Assembly: GCA_030706735.1 (NCBI GenBank)
Contig: JAUZNZ010000009.1
Span: 62,001-126,000 of the forward strand
Direction of reading: 5' to 3'
Source: Bacteroidota bacterium
GTDB taxonomy: Bacteria > Bacteroidota > Bacteroidia > Chitinophagales > Chitinophagaceae
DNA length: 64,000 nucleotides
Shown one piece after another: positions 44,630 to 52,901 of the stretch. The notes below the pieces were generated by a model. It worked only from the letters and a program-made list of their open reading frames with translations, was not told where the DNA came from and searched no databases. Positions within the stretch are counted from its first letter, which is position 1. The number at the start of each line of letters is the position of its first letter. A program made the position numbers and the translations under genes.

Positions 44630-44672
44630 CGGTTTTTTAATGAAGAAATTATCTACGTCGATTTTCGTATAT

Positions 44673-44680
44673 CAAATATA
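44673..44680 (-). promoter_or_regulatory. Candidate -7 element for the double-PDZ gene
   Basis: TATATTTG on the minus strand is an exact TAnnTTTG match, giving a transcript start near 44666 and a leader of about 37 bases. Confidence 0.45.
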
Positions 44681-44686
44681 GGGGAT

Positions 44687-44713
44687 TTTCTGAAATACGA
44701 AGAATTTCGGAAA
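44687..44713. promoter_or_regulatory. Paired palindromes upstream of the double-PDZ gene
   Basis: TTTCTGAAAT (44687-44696) and ATTTCGGAAA (44704-44713) are inverted copies. Each contains the 9-bp palindrome TTTCNGAAA. They cover the expected -33 region of the promoter at 44673-44680, so binding of a dimeric regulator could block it. Confidence 0.45.
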
Positions 44714-44763
44714 TGTTAAAATGAGCCGGGGTGGCCGGCGCGGAGAAGCCGCGTGCGGGGGGT

Positions 44764-47484
44764 CTATAATAAGGCCTTGACCCGGGCGATGACCTGGGGC
44801 AGGCGGCTTGGGTCCTGGCCGCCGGCCATGGCGAGAGTTTTCTGACCGCCCCCACCCCCATTGATGAGTGGGGCAATATGCTCCTTAATGATCGCCGGCG
44901 CCTGGAGGCCCTTGTCTGCCGCCAATTTCTCATCGATGAGAATGGCTACGGCGGCCTTGCCTTCCAGGTTGGCAGCCAGGACGACCAGGTAGTTATTCAA
45001 TTCATTTTTAAGGTCGAAACAAAGACGTTTCAGGGCATCGGCCTGGGGGACTTCCACGATCTCTCCAATAAAATTCACGCCATTGACGACCTGCACCCTG
45101 GTGACGAGGCGGTCTTTAAGGTCTGCGAGCTGGCGGGCCTCCGCCTTTTCCTGGCGACGTTTTAATTCGGCATTCTCGGCGATCAGGCCTTCCAGCGATC
45201 TCAGCAATTCCTTCGGATTTTTCATTGTCTCCCGGATCTGGCGGATCTGCGCGAATTGTCCGGAGACGTAGTTCTCTGCCGCCACTCCGGCGACGGCTTC
45301 GATCCGTCTGACGCCTGCCGCCACCGCGCTTTCGTGGACGATCTTGAACAGACCCAGCTCCCCCGTGGCGCCGACATGCGTACCGCCGCAGAGTTCCACG
45401 GAATAGGCCGGGTCGATGATCACCACCCGCACCCGGTTCCCATATTTCTCTCCGAAAAGGGCCATGGCGCCCATTTCCAGGGCCGCCTCCCTGGGCATCT
45501 CCTTTATCACGACGGGAATGTTCTCCCGTATCTTTTCATTGACGAGCCGTTCAATGGAGGCGATCTCTTCGTCGGTCAATTTGGCGAAATGCGAAAAATC
45601 AAACCGCAGCTGTTCTTCATTCACGAGGGAGCCTTTCTGAGCGACATGAGTGCCAAGCACTTTGCGCAGCGCCGCGTGCAGGAGATGGGTCGCCGAGTGA
45701 TGGATGGCAATGGCCTTTCTCCGCTGCGGATCGACTCGCAGCAATATGCCCTGTTGCAGGCCAGCGGGGAGTTCCTCCGTAAAATGAATGATCAGGTTGT
45801 TCTCCTTTTTCGTATCGGTGACGCGGATTATTTCTCCGCCGGATTGCAAGGTGCCGGTATCGCCCACCTGCCCGCCGCTCTCGGCATAGAAGGGAGTGGC
45901 CTCCAGCACCAGTTGCCAGGCTTCCTTGCCCTTTGCCTTAACCTTCCTGTATTTCGCGATGCGGCTGTTCAGTTCGAGGGAATCATAGCCGACGAATTCG
46001 GTCAGCGGGATATCGGTCAGGTTCACCCAGTCTTCGGTGTCGACGGCCGCCGCAGCGCGCGATCGGGTCTTTTGTTCTTCAAGGGCTTTTTCGAATCCTG
46101 TTCTGTCCACGGTCCAACCCGACTCCCGGGCCATGAGCTCGGTGAGATCGACGGGAAAACCAAAGGTGTCGTACAACTCGAAAGCAAAATAGCCGTGTAT
46201 GCTCTTTTTTGCGCGTTGAGCAAGAATGTCCCCGCGATGATCCGATGAGGCGCTAAGGCTGGCGCCATCGGGCCCGATGAACGCGTTGAAGCGCTCGATG
46301 CCCTTGTCGAGTGTCCTTAGAAAGGCCTCTTCCTCCTCCTTCACGACCCTGGAGATGAAATCGAGTTGCTTCTTCAATTCGGGAAATACGTCCTCGAACT
46401 GCTGGGCAAGGCCGGGCAGCAGCCGGTGCAGCAGCGGCTGCCTGCCATCCAGATAAGAATAATAATACCGCACGGCGCGGCGGAGGATCCGGCGGATCAC
46501 ATAGCCTGCGCCGGTATTGGAAGGCAGCTGGCCGTCGGCGATCGTGAAGGCGATCGCGCGGATATGATCGGACAGTACCCGAAAAGCGATGTCGGGCCGG
46601 CCGTCGCCGGCCGTATACTTTTTCCCGGTGAGTTGTTCGGTCGCTGCGATCGTTCCGGAAAATACGTCCGTATCGTAGTTGGAGGTCTTGCCCTGCAGCA
46701 CCCTGACCAATCGCTCCAGGCCCATGCCTGTATCCACGTGTTTGGCGGGCAGGGGCTCGAGGCGGCCGTTCTTGAGGCGGTTGAACTGAATGAAGACATT
46801 GTTCCAGATCTCGATGACCTGGGGATGATCCTTATTGACCAGGCTCTTGCCGTCCTGGCTGCGGCGCTCCTCGTCGGGCCGGCAATCGACATGCACTTCG
46901 GTGCAGGGCCCGCAGGGCCCGGTATCGCCCATTTCCCAGAAATTGTTTTTCTTATTCCCGAGGATGATCCTGTCGGAAGATATCCACTTTTCCCATTCGG
47001 CCATGGCCTCTTCGTCCCGTGGAAGACCTTCCTTTGTATCCCCTTCGAAAACGGTGACATATAAGCGATCTTTGGATATGCCGTACACCGCGGTAAGCAG
47101 CTCCCAACTCCAGGCAATGGCGGATCTCTTGAAATAGCCTTCATCCGATACGGAGGAAGGATCGTCGAGGCCGGGGCGGGACGGGTCGCCGAAGCTCCAG
47201 TTGCCCAGCATCTCGAACATAGTGTGATGATAGGTATCCACGCCTACCTCTTCGAGGTCATTGTGCTTGCCGCTCACGCGGAGACATTTCTGCGTGTCGG
47301 CCACGCGCGCATGGGGCGCTTTGTTGTTGCCGAGGAAGAAATCCTTGAACTGGTTCATGCCCGCATTGGTGAATAGCAGGGTGGGATCGTTCTTTATGAC
47401 GATGGGCGCGGAGGGCACGATCGTATGTCCTTTCGTTCGGAAGAAATCAAGGAATTTCCTTCTTATTTCGGCGCTGGTCATCAT
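44764..47484 (-). CDS. alaS: Alanine-tRNA ligase
   Basis: AlaS charges tRNA-Ala and edits mischarged Ser or Gly. The 906-residue protein has the class II catalytic domain (IRRKFLDFFRTKGH, DPTLLFTNAGMNQFKD, RVSGKHNDLEEVG), the editing domain with zinc ligands (HHSATHLLHAAL, ELCGGTHV) and a C-terminal DHHA1 domain with a Gly-rich loop (INGGGGGQKTLA). Start ATG codons at 47484 and 47481 are adjacent. Confidence 0.97.
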   Translation of the reverse strand: MMTSAEIRRKFLDFFRTKGHTIVPSAPIVIKNDPTLLFTNAGMNQFKDFFLGNNKAPHARVADTQKCLRVSGKHNDLEEVGVDTYHHTMFEMLGNWSFGDPSRPGLDDPSSVSDEGYFKRSAIAWSWELLTAVYGISKDRLYVTVFEGDTKEGLPRDEEAMAEWEKWISSDRIILGNKKNNFWEMGDTGPCGPCTEVHVDCRPDEERRSQDGKSLVNKDHPQVIEIWNNVFIQFNRLKNGRLEPLPAKHVDTGMGLERLVRVLQGKTSNYDTDVFSGTIAATEQLTGKKYTAGDGRPDIAFRVLSDHIRAIAFTIADGQLPSNTGAGYVIRRILRRAVRYYYSYLDGRQPLLHRLLPGLAQQFEDVFPELKKQLDFISRVVKEEEEAFLRTLDKGIERFNAFIGPDGASLSASSDHRGDILAQRAKKSIHGYFAFELYDTFGFPVDLTELMARESGWTVDRTGFEKALEEQKTRSRAAAAVDTEDWVNLTDIPLTEFVGYDSLELNSRIAKYRKVKAKGKEAWQLVLEATPFYAESGGQVGDTGTLQSGGEIIRVTDTKKENNLIIHFTEELPAGLQQGILLRVDPQRRKAIAIHHSATHLLHAALRKVLGTHVAQKGSLVNEEQLRFDFSHFAKLTDEEIASIERLVNEKIRENIPVVIKEMPREAALEMGAMALFGEKYGNRVRVVIIDPAYSVELCGGTHVGATGELGLFKIVHESAVAAGVRRIEAVAGVAAENYVSGQFAQIRQIRETMKNPKELLRSLEGLIAENAELKRRQEKAEARQLADLKDRLVTRVQVVNGVNFIGEIVEVPQADALKRLCFDLKNELNNYLVVLAANLEGKAAVAILIDEKLAADKGLQAPAIIKEHIAPLINGGGGGQKTLAMAGGQDPSRLPQVIARVKALL

Positions 47485-47502
47485 AAACGGAACAATCTTT
47501 GG

Positions 47503-47532
47503 TTGTAATTTGGTTCGCTACAATTATATTTG
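47503..47532 (+). promoter_or_regulatory. Promoter in the alaS-M23 peptidase divergent gap
   Basis: TTG (47503-47505) is followed after 19 bp by TATATTTG (47525-47532), a good Bacteroidota match reading toward the M23 gene. On the other strand TATAATTG (47521-47528) could serve alaS with one mismatch, so the two promoters would overlap. Confidence 0.5.
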
Positions 47533-47624
47533 TACGCCCAGTCTCGCAAGAGCCGTGCAAAGGTACGCCAAATCGCGCTGTTTTTCCCGCCTGCCATCGT
47601 CCGGCGGGTGGCCATTGTTTGCGG

Positions 47625-48596
47625 ATGAAGAAGATCAAGTATTACTATAATACCAATACGCTCCGCTACGAAAAGCTGGAGACCCCCTTGCGGGTCACTT
47701 TGCTGCGCGTACTGGGCTTTTTATCGGCAGCCATCGTCACCGCGCTCATCCTCGTATCGCTCGCCTACCATTATTTCCCCTCGGCCAATGAAAAGCGCCT
47801 CATGCACCGGAACGACATATTGAATGACAACTACTACGTATTGAACGAGAAGGTGCAAAAGATGCAGGAACAGATGAGCGAGCTGGAGAAGAGGGACAAT
47901 AACGTCTACAGGGCCATTTTTGAGGCGGCCCCGATACCCGATAGCGCCCGGGCCAGGGCGGAAGAGCAGCAAAAGGAGATACGGCTGGTGCAGGGCATGG
48001 ACCAGGAGAACCTGTACTCGTCGGTCGCATCCACCCTGGAAAAGCTGAGCGCCCGGATGGCTGCCCAGACCAAATCCTATGTCCAGATCGACGGCTTCAT
48101 CAAGAATAAGGAACAGCTATTGGCCTGCACACCTGCCATCCAGCCGGTAAGCAATAAGGACCTGAGCCGGATCGCTTCCGGCTTCGGATACCGTATAGAC
48201 CCCGTTTACAAAACGACCAAGTTTCACGCGGGTCTCGACTTTGCGGCGCCACAGGGCACGCCGATCTATGCCACGGCCAATGGCACGGTGGAAGTGGCTG
48301 GAAATACCGGCAACGGCTATGGCAATCACGTCGCGATCAATCACGGATATGGCTACGGCACCTTATACGGGCATATGTTCAAGGTGAAGGTGCGGCCGGG
48401 CCAGCATGTCAAGCGAGGGGAGATCATCGGATATGTGGGAAGTACAGGCAAGAGCACGGGACCCCATTGTCACTATGAGGTGCATCGCAATGGCGATCCG
48501 GTCGATCCCGTGTATTACTTTTATAATGACATCACCCCCGAGCAATATGACCGCCTGCTGAAACTTGCCTCGTCAAGCAATCAAAGTTTTGATTAA
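47625..48596 (+). CDS. M23 family metallopeptidase (membrane-anchored)
   Basis: The start at 47625 gives 323 residues (a longer frame to 47499 would include the promoter). It has a basic N-terminus, a membrane helix (LGFLSAAIVTALILVSLAY), a coiled coil (about 65-115) and an M23 domain with zinc ligands in KFHAGLDFAAPQGTPIYA and GPHCHYEVHRNG. Intact ligands suggest an active peptidoglycan endopeptidase in the periplasm. It is followed by a MerR-type regulator on the same strand. Confidence 0.92.
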   Translation: MKKIKYYYNTNTLRYEKLETPLRVTLLRVLGFLSAAIVTALILVSLAYHYFPSANEKRLMHRNDILNDNYYVLNEKVQKMQEQMSELEKRDNNVYRAIFEAAPIPDSARARAEEQQKEIRLVQGMDQENLYSSVASTLEKLSARMAAQTKSYVQIDGFIKNKEQLLACTPAIQPVSNKDLSRIASGFGYRIDPVYKTTKFHAGLDFAAPQGTPIYATANGTVEVAGNTGNGYGNHVAINHGYGYGTLYGHMFKVKVRPGQHVKRGEIIGYVGSTGKSTGPHCHYEVHRNGDPVDPVYYFYNDITPEQYDRLLKLASSSNQSFD

Positions 48597-48638
48597 TTTA
48601 CATTTAACCGGAACGATTTTTGAGCGCATTCTCATTCA

Positions 48639-49394
48639 ATGAATAAGCCATTGCCGCAAATTGCTTTTAATTTTCTCGCTGAGAGCGAGCAGCCATCCGC
48701 CGTTCCGGTCAGGGACAACGATTTGGCGTCTGCGGGCGGTCAGGAGCTGGAAGGGAGTGTCGAAGGACAACCGGCCCGGTCCGTGGAGGACATGCCGGTG
48801 AAGGTGTTGGCGGCCGAGGGCCTCGATATACCCGCCGGAGTGGGCATTCGCATCAAGTCCCTGAAGAATGAGGCGCAGGCGACCCCCGCGGACATGCCGG
48901 TCGCCGCGGACATGCCGGTCGCCGGAGGTTTAGCCGGAGGGTCAACAGAACCGGAGTCGGTCCGGGAAGCCCTGGTCGTCCCGGCTCCCGTCAGAGCCGT
49001 TAAGTCAAAGAGGGGCCGTAAATCGCTGAAACAGGTCACGGCCGAGGCCGACCTCATCGATATCCCCGATGACGAAGATCTGTTCCAAAAGCAATATTAT
49101 ACGATGGGGGAAGTGGCGGACATGTTCCGGGTCAATCAATCCCTGCTGCGATTCTGGGAGACGGAGTTCAGCATCCTGCAACCCCGGAAGAACAAAAAAG
49201 GGGACCGGCATTTCCGCCCCGTCGATATCAAGAATCTCCACCTCATCTATCATCTCCTGCGCCAGCGCAAGTATACGATCGAAGGCGCCAAGGAATTCCT
49301 GAAAAAGAACAAGAAGGCCGAAGAACGGTTTGAAGCCATCCGCCGCCTGCAGCAGGTTAAGGCCTTTCTGCTGGAATGGAAGGCGCAACTATAG
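48639..49394 (+). CDS. MerR-family transcriptional regulator with long disordered N-terminal region
   Basis: The 251-residue protein has about 130 residues rich in Ala, Pro, Val and Gly, including the tandem ADMPVAADMPVAGG, before a basic stretch (KSKRGRKSLKQ). A winged-helix MerR domain follows (YYTMGEVADMFRVNQSLLRFWETEF, then RHFRPVDIKNLHLIYHLL). Related Bacteroidota proteins are usually only the domain. No effector domain is present at the C-terminus. Its 3' end overlaps the convergent MscS gene by 6 bp. Confidence 0.85.
   Translation: MNKPLPQIAFNFLAESEQPSAVPVRDNDLASAGGQELEGSVEGQPARSVEDMPVKVLAAEGLDIPAGVGIRIKSLKNEAQATPADMPVAADMPVAGGLAGGSTEPESVREALVVPAPVRAVKSKRGRKSLKQVTAEADLIDIPDDEDLFQKQYYTMGEVADMFRVNQSLLRFWETEFSILQPRKNKKGDRHFRPVDIKNLHLIYHLLRQRKYTIEGAKEFLKKNKKAEERFEAIRRLQQVKAFLLEWKAQL
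48891..48923. repeat. 18-bp tandem repeat in the MerR-type gene
   Basis: GACATGCCGGTCGCC occurs at 48891 and again at 48909, encoding two ADMPVA-type units. The 18-bp period keeps the frame, as in the DUF4271 gene. Confidence 0.7.
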
Positions 49395-50492
49395 ATTTGG
49401 CCTGGCTTCCCCGGCGGTTACGCGCACGTCGGTGCTGGCCCCTGCTATACGGATTTGCAGGCGTTCCAGCAAGCGGAGGGTATCCAGGTTCACCTGCTGC
49501 TTGATCTCATTGAAATCATCCTGGGTCACGGGAGCGGTGAAATAGTCGGCGCTGACCAGGTAGGCATTCCCGGAAATGTCGTTCAGAAATGCGGTACTAT
49601 TCTCCACCTTGTCTTTTTCCAGGATCTGCTTCAGCCCTGCGATCAATTCGTCCAGGACAGCCGATGGCGTGGAAAGGCTCAGTTCGAGCCTGAGCTCCCC
49701 CTTTCGCTGCGTCCTCAGACTGAGGTTATCGACCACGCTGTCCACCATTTGCTTGTTAGGGACGGTCACGTAGGTCTTCTGGTCCGTGCGGATGCGGGTG
49801 CTACGCAGACCGATGCGTTCCACGGTCCCCGAGATCCCGTTCACTTTGAGCACATCGCCGGCAGTAAAGGGCTTGTCGAAAAAAATGACAAAGGAGGCGA
49901 TCAGGTTCTCGATGCTCTCCTTTGCGGCCAGGGCAACGGCGGCGCCGGCCAGGCCGAGGGAGGTCGTAATGCTGCCGACCTCCACATGAAAGGCCTGGTG
50001 CAGCACCATCAGGATGCCGATGATCCCGATAAATACCTTGAGGAAATCACGGAAAAAAACGACCAGCTGATTGTCGCGCAGATCGCCCGAATCCCTGGCC
50101 TTGCGTTGCAGGATCAGTGCGATGAAATCGACGAGCCGCATCAGGAGCCATATGAAGCCGATGATGATCACCGAAATGGCCAGGGCGTGAATGATCTGTT
50201 GTGAACTCACTTCATAGATATCGAAATCGAGCGCGGTCGGAAAATGCAGTTTTTCGATCGCCGAGATCGAAACGAAGAGGATCAGGAAGGTACCGATGGG
50301 TCCAACCACGAGAGCGAGAAAGGACGAGCTGTCGAGGCCGGCATCAATCTTACGTATGAATTGGAACAGGAATCGGGCGATCAGCAGGGATATCCACCTT
50401 TTGAGGATGATGACCAGCAATATCGTTCCCACGATGAAGACATACCTTTTCAGTGGATTGTCGAAGATGAGCTGGCTCCAGAAATCGTGCAT
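49389..50492 (-). CDS. Mechanosensitive ion channel of the MscS family
   Basis: The start at 50492 gives 367 residues; an alternative at 50525 would add eleven. Several N-terminal membrane helices lead to the pore-lining helix (SLGLAGAAVALAAKESIENLIASF), followed by the conserved beta domain (FTAGDVLKVNGISGTVERIGLRSTRIRT, VPNKQMVDSVVDNLS). These mark the MscS family, which opens under membrane tension to release solutes. It is the last gene of the leftward run from rsfS. Confidence 0.92.
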   Translation of the reverse strand: MHDFWSQLIFDNPLKRYVFIVGTILLVIILKRWISLLIARFLFQFIRKIDAGLDSSSFLALVVGPIGTFLILFVSISAIEKLHFPTALDFDIYEVSSQQIIHALAISVIIIGFIWLLMRLVDFIALILQRKARDSGDLRDNQLVVFFRDFLKVFIGIIGILMVLHQAFHVEVGSITTSLGLAGAAVALAAKESIENLIASFVIFFDKPFTAGDVLKVNGISGTVERIGLRSTRIRTDQKTYVTVPNKQMVDSVVDNLSLRTQRKGELRLELSLSTPSAVLDELIAGLKQILEKDKVENSTAFLNDISGNAYLVSADYFTAPVTQDDFNEIKQQVNLDTLRLLERLQIRIAGASTDVRVTAGEARPNL

Positions 50493-50556
50493 ACGAAGGG
50501 CAATTTTCGCCGCGAAGTTACGCAATTATCGGAGCGTCGCGGCGGGGGCGCGGGGG

Positions 50557-51369
50557 TCAGCGGCGGGAATACACTTCCAGGGTCTTCTCCTTTTGCACAT
50601 AGAATGAGCCGGAGGTCATGACGATCTTTATGGCGTCCCGGAAGGCCGGCGGGATGGGTTCTTCATGATAATCGAGCGTGCCGACCTGGTATTTGAAGAA
50701 TTTCTGGCGGTTCCTGCCCAGCAGGTTCCTTTCGATCACGGTGAAGTCGATCCAGCCGGTGAGCGCGCTATGTTCCTTCAATCCCCCGTAATGATCGAAG
50801 GCATAGACGCCTTTGGCGGGATCATAGAGGTACACCAGTCCGCCCTGGTCCCTGATGACGGCGGGATTCGGCACCGAGTCGAATAATTGGCGAAAGTCAG
50901 TGGTCTGATCGACCAGGGAACCATCGTCCCCGATCCTCTTCAGCTTGGCGTCGAGCTCGTCATAGACCCAGATATTGTTGTCATAGGCCAGTCCAACGGC
51001 TTTTGCCTGCAGGATGCCGAGTTTGCGCAGATCGATGATGTTGACCTTATTCAGGTACCGGTCGAGGGCCAGGATGGTAGTGAATTCGCGGTAGTAAACC
51101 AGTACCTTGAGCGGGTTGGTCGCATCGATGGACGTGATCTTCCCGTAGCGGCGGACATCGTTGAATACGGCCAGGGAATCCCCTTCGGGAGAAAGCTTCT
51201 TAAGCTGGTTGTCCTTGCTAAGCAGGTAGATATTCCCCAGGTTGTCCACGGTGAAATCGGCCAGTTCGGCCAATATGGTTCGTGTGAGCGTGAAACCGGT
51301 AGTTTGTTGCGCTCTCAGGGAGAAGGCAGTGAGGAACAGAAGGCAGGCGATATAGGTCTTCAGACGCAT
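50557..51369 (-). CDS. Secreted beta-propeller-like hypothetical protein
   Basis: The 270-residue product has a signal peptide (LLFLTAFSLRAQ). Its repeats resemble NHL or six-bladed propeller strands (DFTVDNLGNIYLLSKDNQLKKL, GKITSIDATNPLKVLVYY, YDNNIWVYDELDAKLKRI, RDQGGLVYLYDPAKGVYAFD). The function is unknown; propellers of this kind often bind sugars or proteins. It lies between lpxH and the MscS gene. Confidence 0.75.
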   Translation of the reverse strand: MRLKTYIACLLFLTAFSLRAQQTTGFTLTRTILAELADFTVDNLGNIYLLSKDNQLKKLSPEGDSLAVFNDVRRYGKITSIDATNPLKVLVYYREFTTILALDRYLNKVNIIDLRKLGILQAKAVGLAYDNNIWVYDELDAKLKRIGDDGSLVDQTTDFRQLFDSVPNPAVIRDQGGLVYLYDPAKGVYAFDHYGGLKEHSALTGWIDFTVIERNLLGRNRQKFFKYQVGTLDYHEEPIPPAFRDAIKIVMTSGSFYVQKEKTLEVYSRR

Positions 51370-51414
51370 GTTATGGGAGGACGCTTATGATGAGAGAACG
51401 CCATTGAGCTGCTT

Positions 51415-52200
51415 TTATTTCCGGACGATCTTATTCTCTTTGTCCTTCGATGCGGAGAGGAGGGAGAGTTGCAACCCGTCAAACTCCGCATAGGTATCGT
51501 ACCTGATCCAATCCCCCAGGTTGATATACCGGCTCCCTCCCGGCAGGCTAAAGTCGATGGGCAGGTGGCGATGGCCGAAAATGAAATAATCGACAGGCGT
51601 AGTGCGAAGCACCTCCTTGCAGTAGCAGATCAGCCATTCCTTGTCCTCTCCCAGGAACTGATCGTCGACCTGCCCGGTCACGGCCCGGCTGCTGCGGCTG
51701 AAATAGTTGGCCAGCCCGACGCCGATCGCAGGGGGTAGCAATCCGAACAGCCAGCGGCAAAAAGGGTTGCGGAAGATCTTTTTCAGGAATTTGTACCCAT
51801 GATCGCCGGGTCCCAGGCCATCGCCATGGCCGATTAGGAATCTCCTGCCGCCCCACTCGAAATATTGGGGCTCATGATAAACCGGAATATTGAGTTCCTG
51901 TTCGAAATAACCCTTCATCCACATGTCGTGATTGCCGGTAAAGAAGCGAATGGGGATGCCCGAATCAGTCAGTTCAGCCAGCTTACCCAGGATGCGGACA
52001 AATCCCTTGGGTACTACCGTCCGGTATTCATACCAGAAATCGAAAAGATCGCCAACGATGAAGATCTCCGCGGCGTCGTGACGGATCGTCTCCAGCCAGC
52101 GGACGATATGCTTTTCCCGGGCCAGACTGATGGCGTGATCAGGGGCGCCAAGGTGAAAATCGGACAGGAAAACTATTTTTTTTCCCGGAGGGATCTGCAT
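51415..52200 (-). CDS. lpxH: UDP-2,3-diacylglucosamine diphosphatase
   Basis: LpxH cleaves UDP-2,3-diacylglucosamine to lipid X in lipid A synthesis. The start at 52200 gives 261 residues. Metallophosphoesterase motifs are in order: FLSDFHLGAPDH, GDLFDFWYEY, GNHDMWM, GHGDGLGPGDHG and FGHRHLP. The DFH, GDxFD and GNHD residues bind two metal ions. It follows the LUD gene by 13 bp. Confidence 0.9.
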   Translation of the reverse strand: MQIPPGKKIVFLSDFHLGAPDHAISLAREKHIVRWLETIRHDAAEIFIVGDLFDFWYEYRTVVPKGFVRILGKLAELTDSGIPIRFFTGNHDMWMKGYFEQELNIPVYHEPQYFEWGGRRFLIGHGDGLGPGDHGYKFLKKIFRNPFCRWLFGLLPPAIGVGLANYFSRSSRAVTGQVDDQFLGEDKEWLICYCKEVLRTTPVDYFIFGHRHLPIDFSLPGGSRYINLGDWIRYDTYAEFDGLQLSLLSASKDKENKIVRK

Positions 52201-52213
52201 CGAATAAAGATAC

Positions 52214-52861
52214 TTACAATTTCTTATCCACGAGGAAGAGGAAGGCCTCCTTTGGACCGTGCACGCCGACGACAAGGGTCTTTTCGATATCGGCCGTGCG
52301 GCTGGGACCGGTAGCCAGCGTGATCAGGGAAGGCAGGCGTTGGGCATATTTCTCCTTCAGTGCCATGAGTCCATCTTTAATGTCGTAAACCAGCTGATCG
52401 GTATACGCGATGCAAATATGGACAGGAGCATATACGCTGCCCGTGCGTCCGCTCGGGTCCGCAGCGCTCATGACGATGCTGCCTGTTCGCGCGATCAGCA
52501 GCTCGCATCCCGTGATCGCGGCATCGCAATCGCTCAATTCCACGGGGCGGATGATGGGGCCCGCGATAACCGGATCGGTCAGGATGGATTTCCACTTCGT
52601 GTCGGCGCACCAAAGCCGTTTCCAGTCCCGGTTGATGATCAGCGCACGCAGCTGTTCATTCAGTTCCCGATGGTCCGCGCAATAGACAAACTTTCCGAGT
52701 AATTTGGTGAATTGTTCGGCGAACTCGATCTCGGGTTCCTGGGTGGGGGGTTGAAATACGGAGCTGTTGCCTTCACTGTTTGGAAAAGGAATAGGCGTCG
52801 GGTGACTCAACGCCTGTCTGATCTTTTTTAACGTATTTTCTTTGGCGAAGGATATCTTCAT
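52214..52861 (-). CDS. LUD-domain protein (LutC/YkgG family)
   Basis: The 215-residue protein matches LutC, part of the iron-sulfur lactate oxidase LutABC in many bacteria: CDAAITGCELLIARTGSIVMSA, RTGSVYAPVHICIAYTDQLVYD and SLITLATGPSRTADIEKTLVVG are typical. LutA and LutB are not adjacent, so lactate use cannot be claimed. It lies between ftsH and lpxH, an order seen in Bacteroidota. Confidence 0.85.
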   Translation of the reverse strand: MKISFAKENTLKKIRQALSHPTPIPFPNSEGNSSVFQPPTQEPEIEFAEQFTKLLGKFVYCADHRELNEQLRALIINRDWKRLWCADTKWKSILTDPVIAGPIIRPVELSDCDAAITGCELLIARTGSIVMSAADPSGRTGSVYAPVHICIAYTDQLVYDIKDGLMALKEKYAQRLPSLITLATGPSRTADIEKTLVVGVHGPKEAFLFLVDKKL

Positions 52862-52901
52862 GGCGACTCTTTTGCCCGGGTTTTCCCCGGAGAGGATTTG
52901 T

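Noticed and set aside
45256-46248. 330-residue plus-strand frame inside alaS
   Set aside because: Antisense to AlaS and without motifs.
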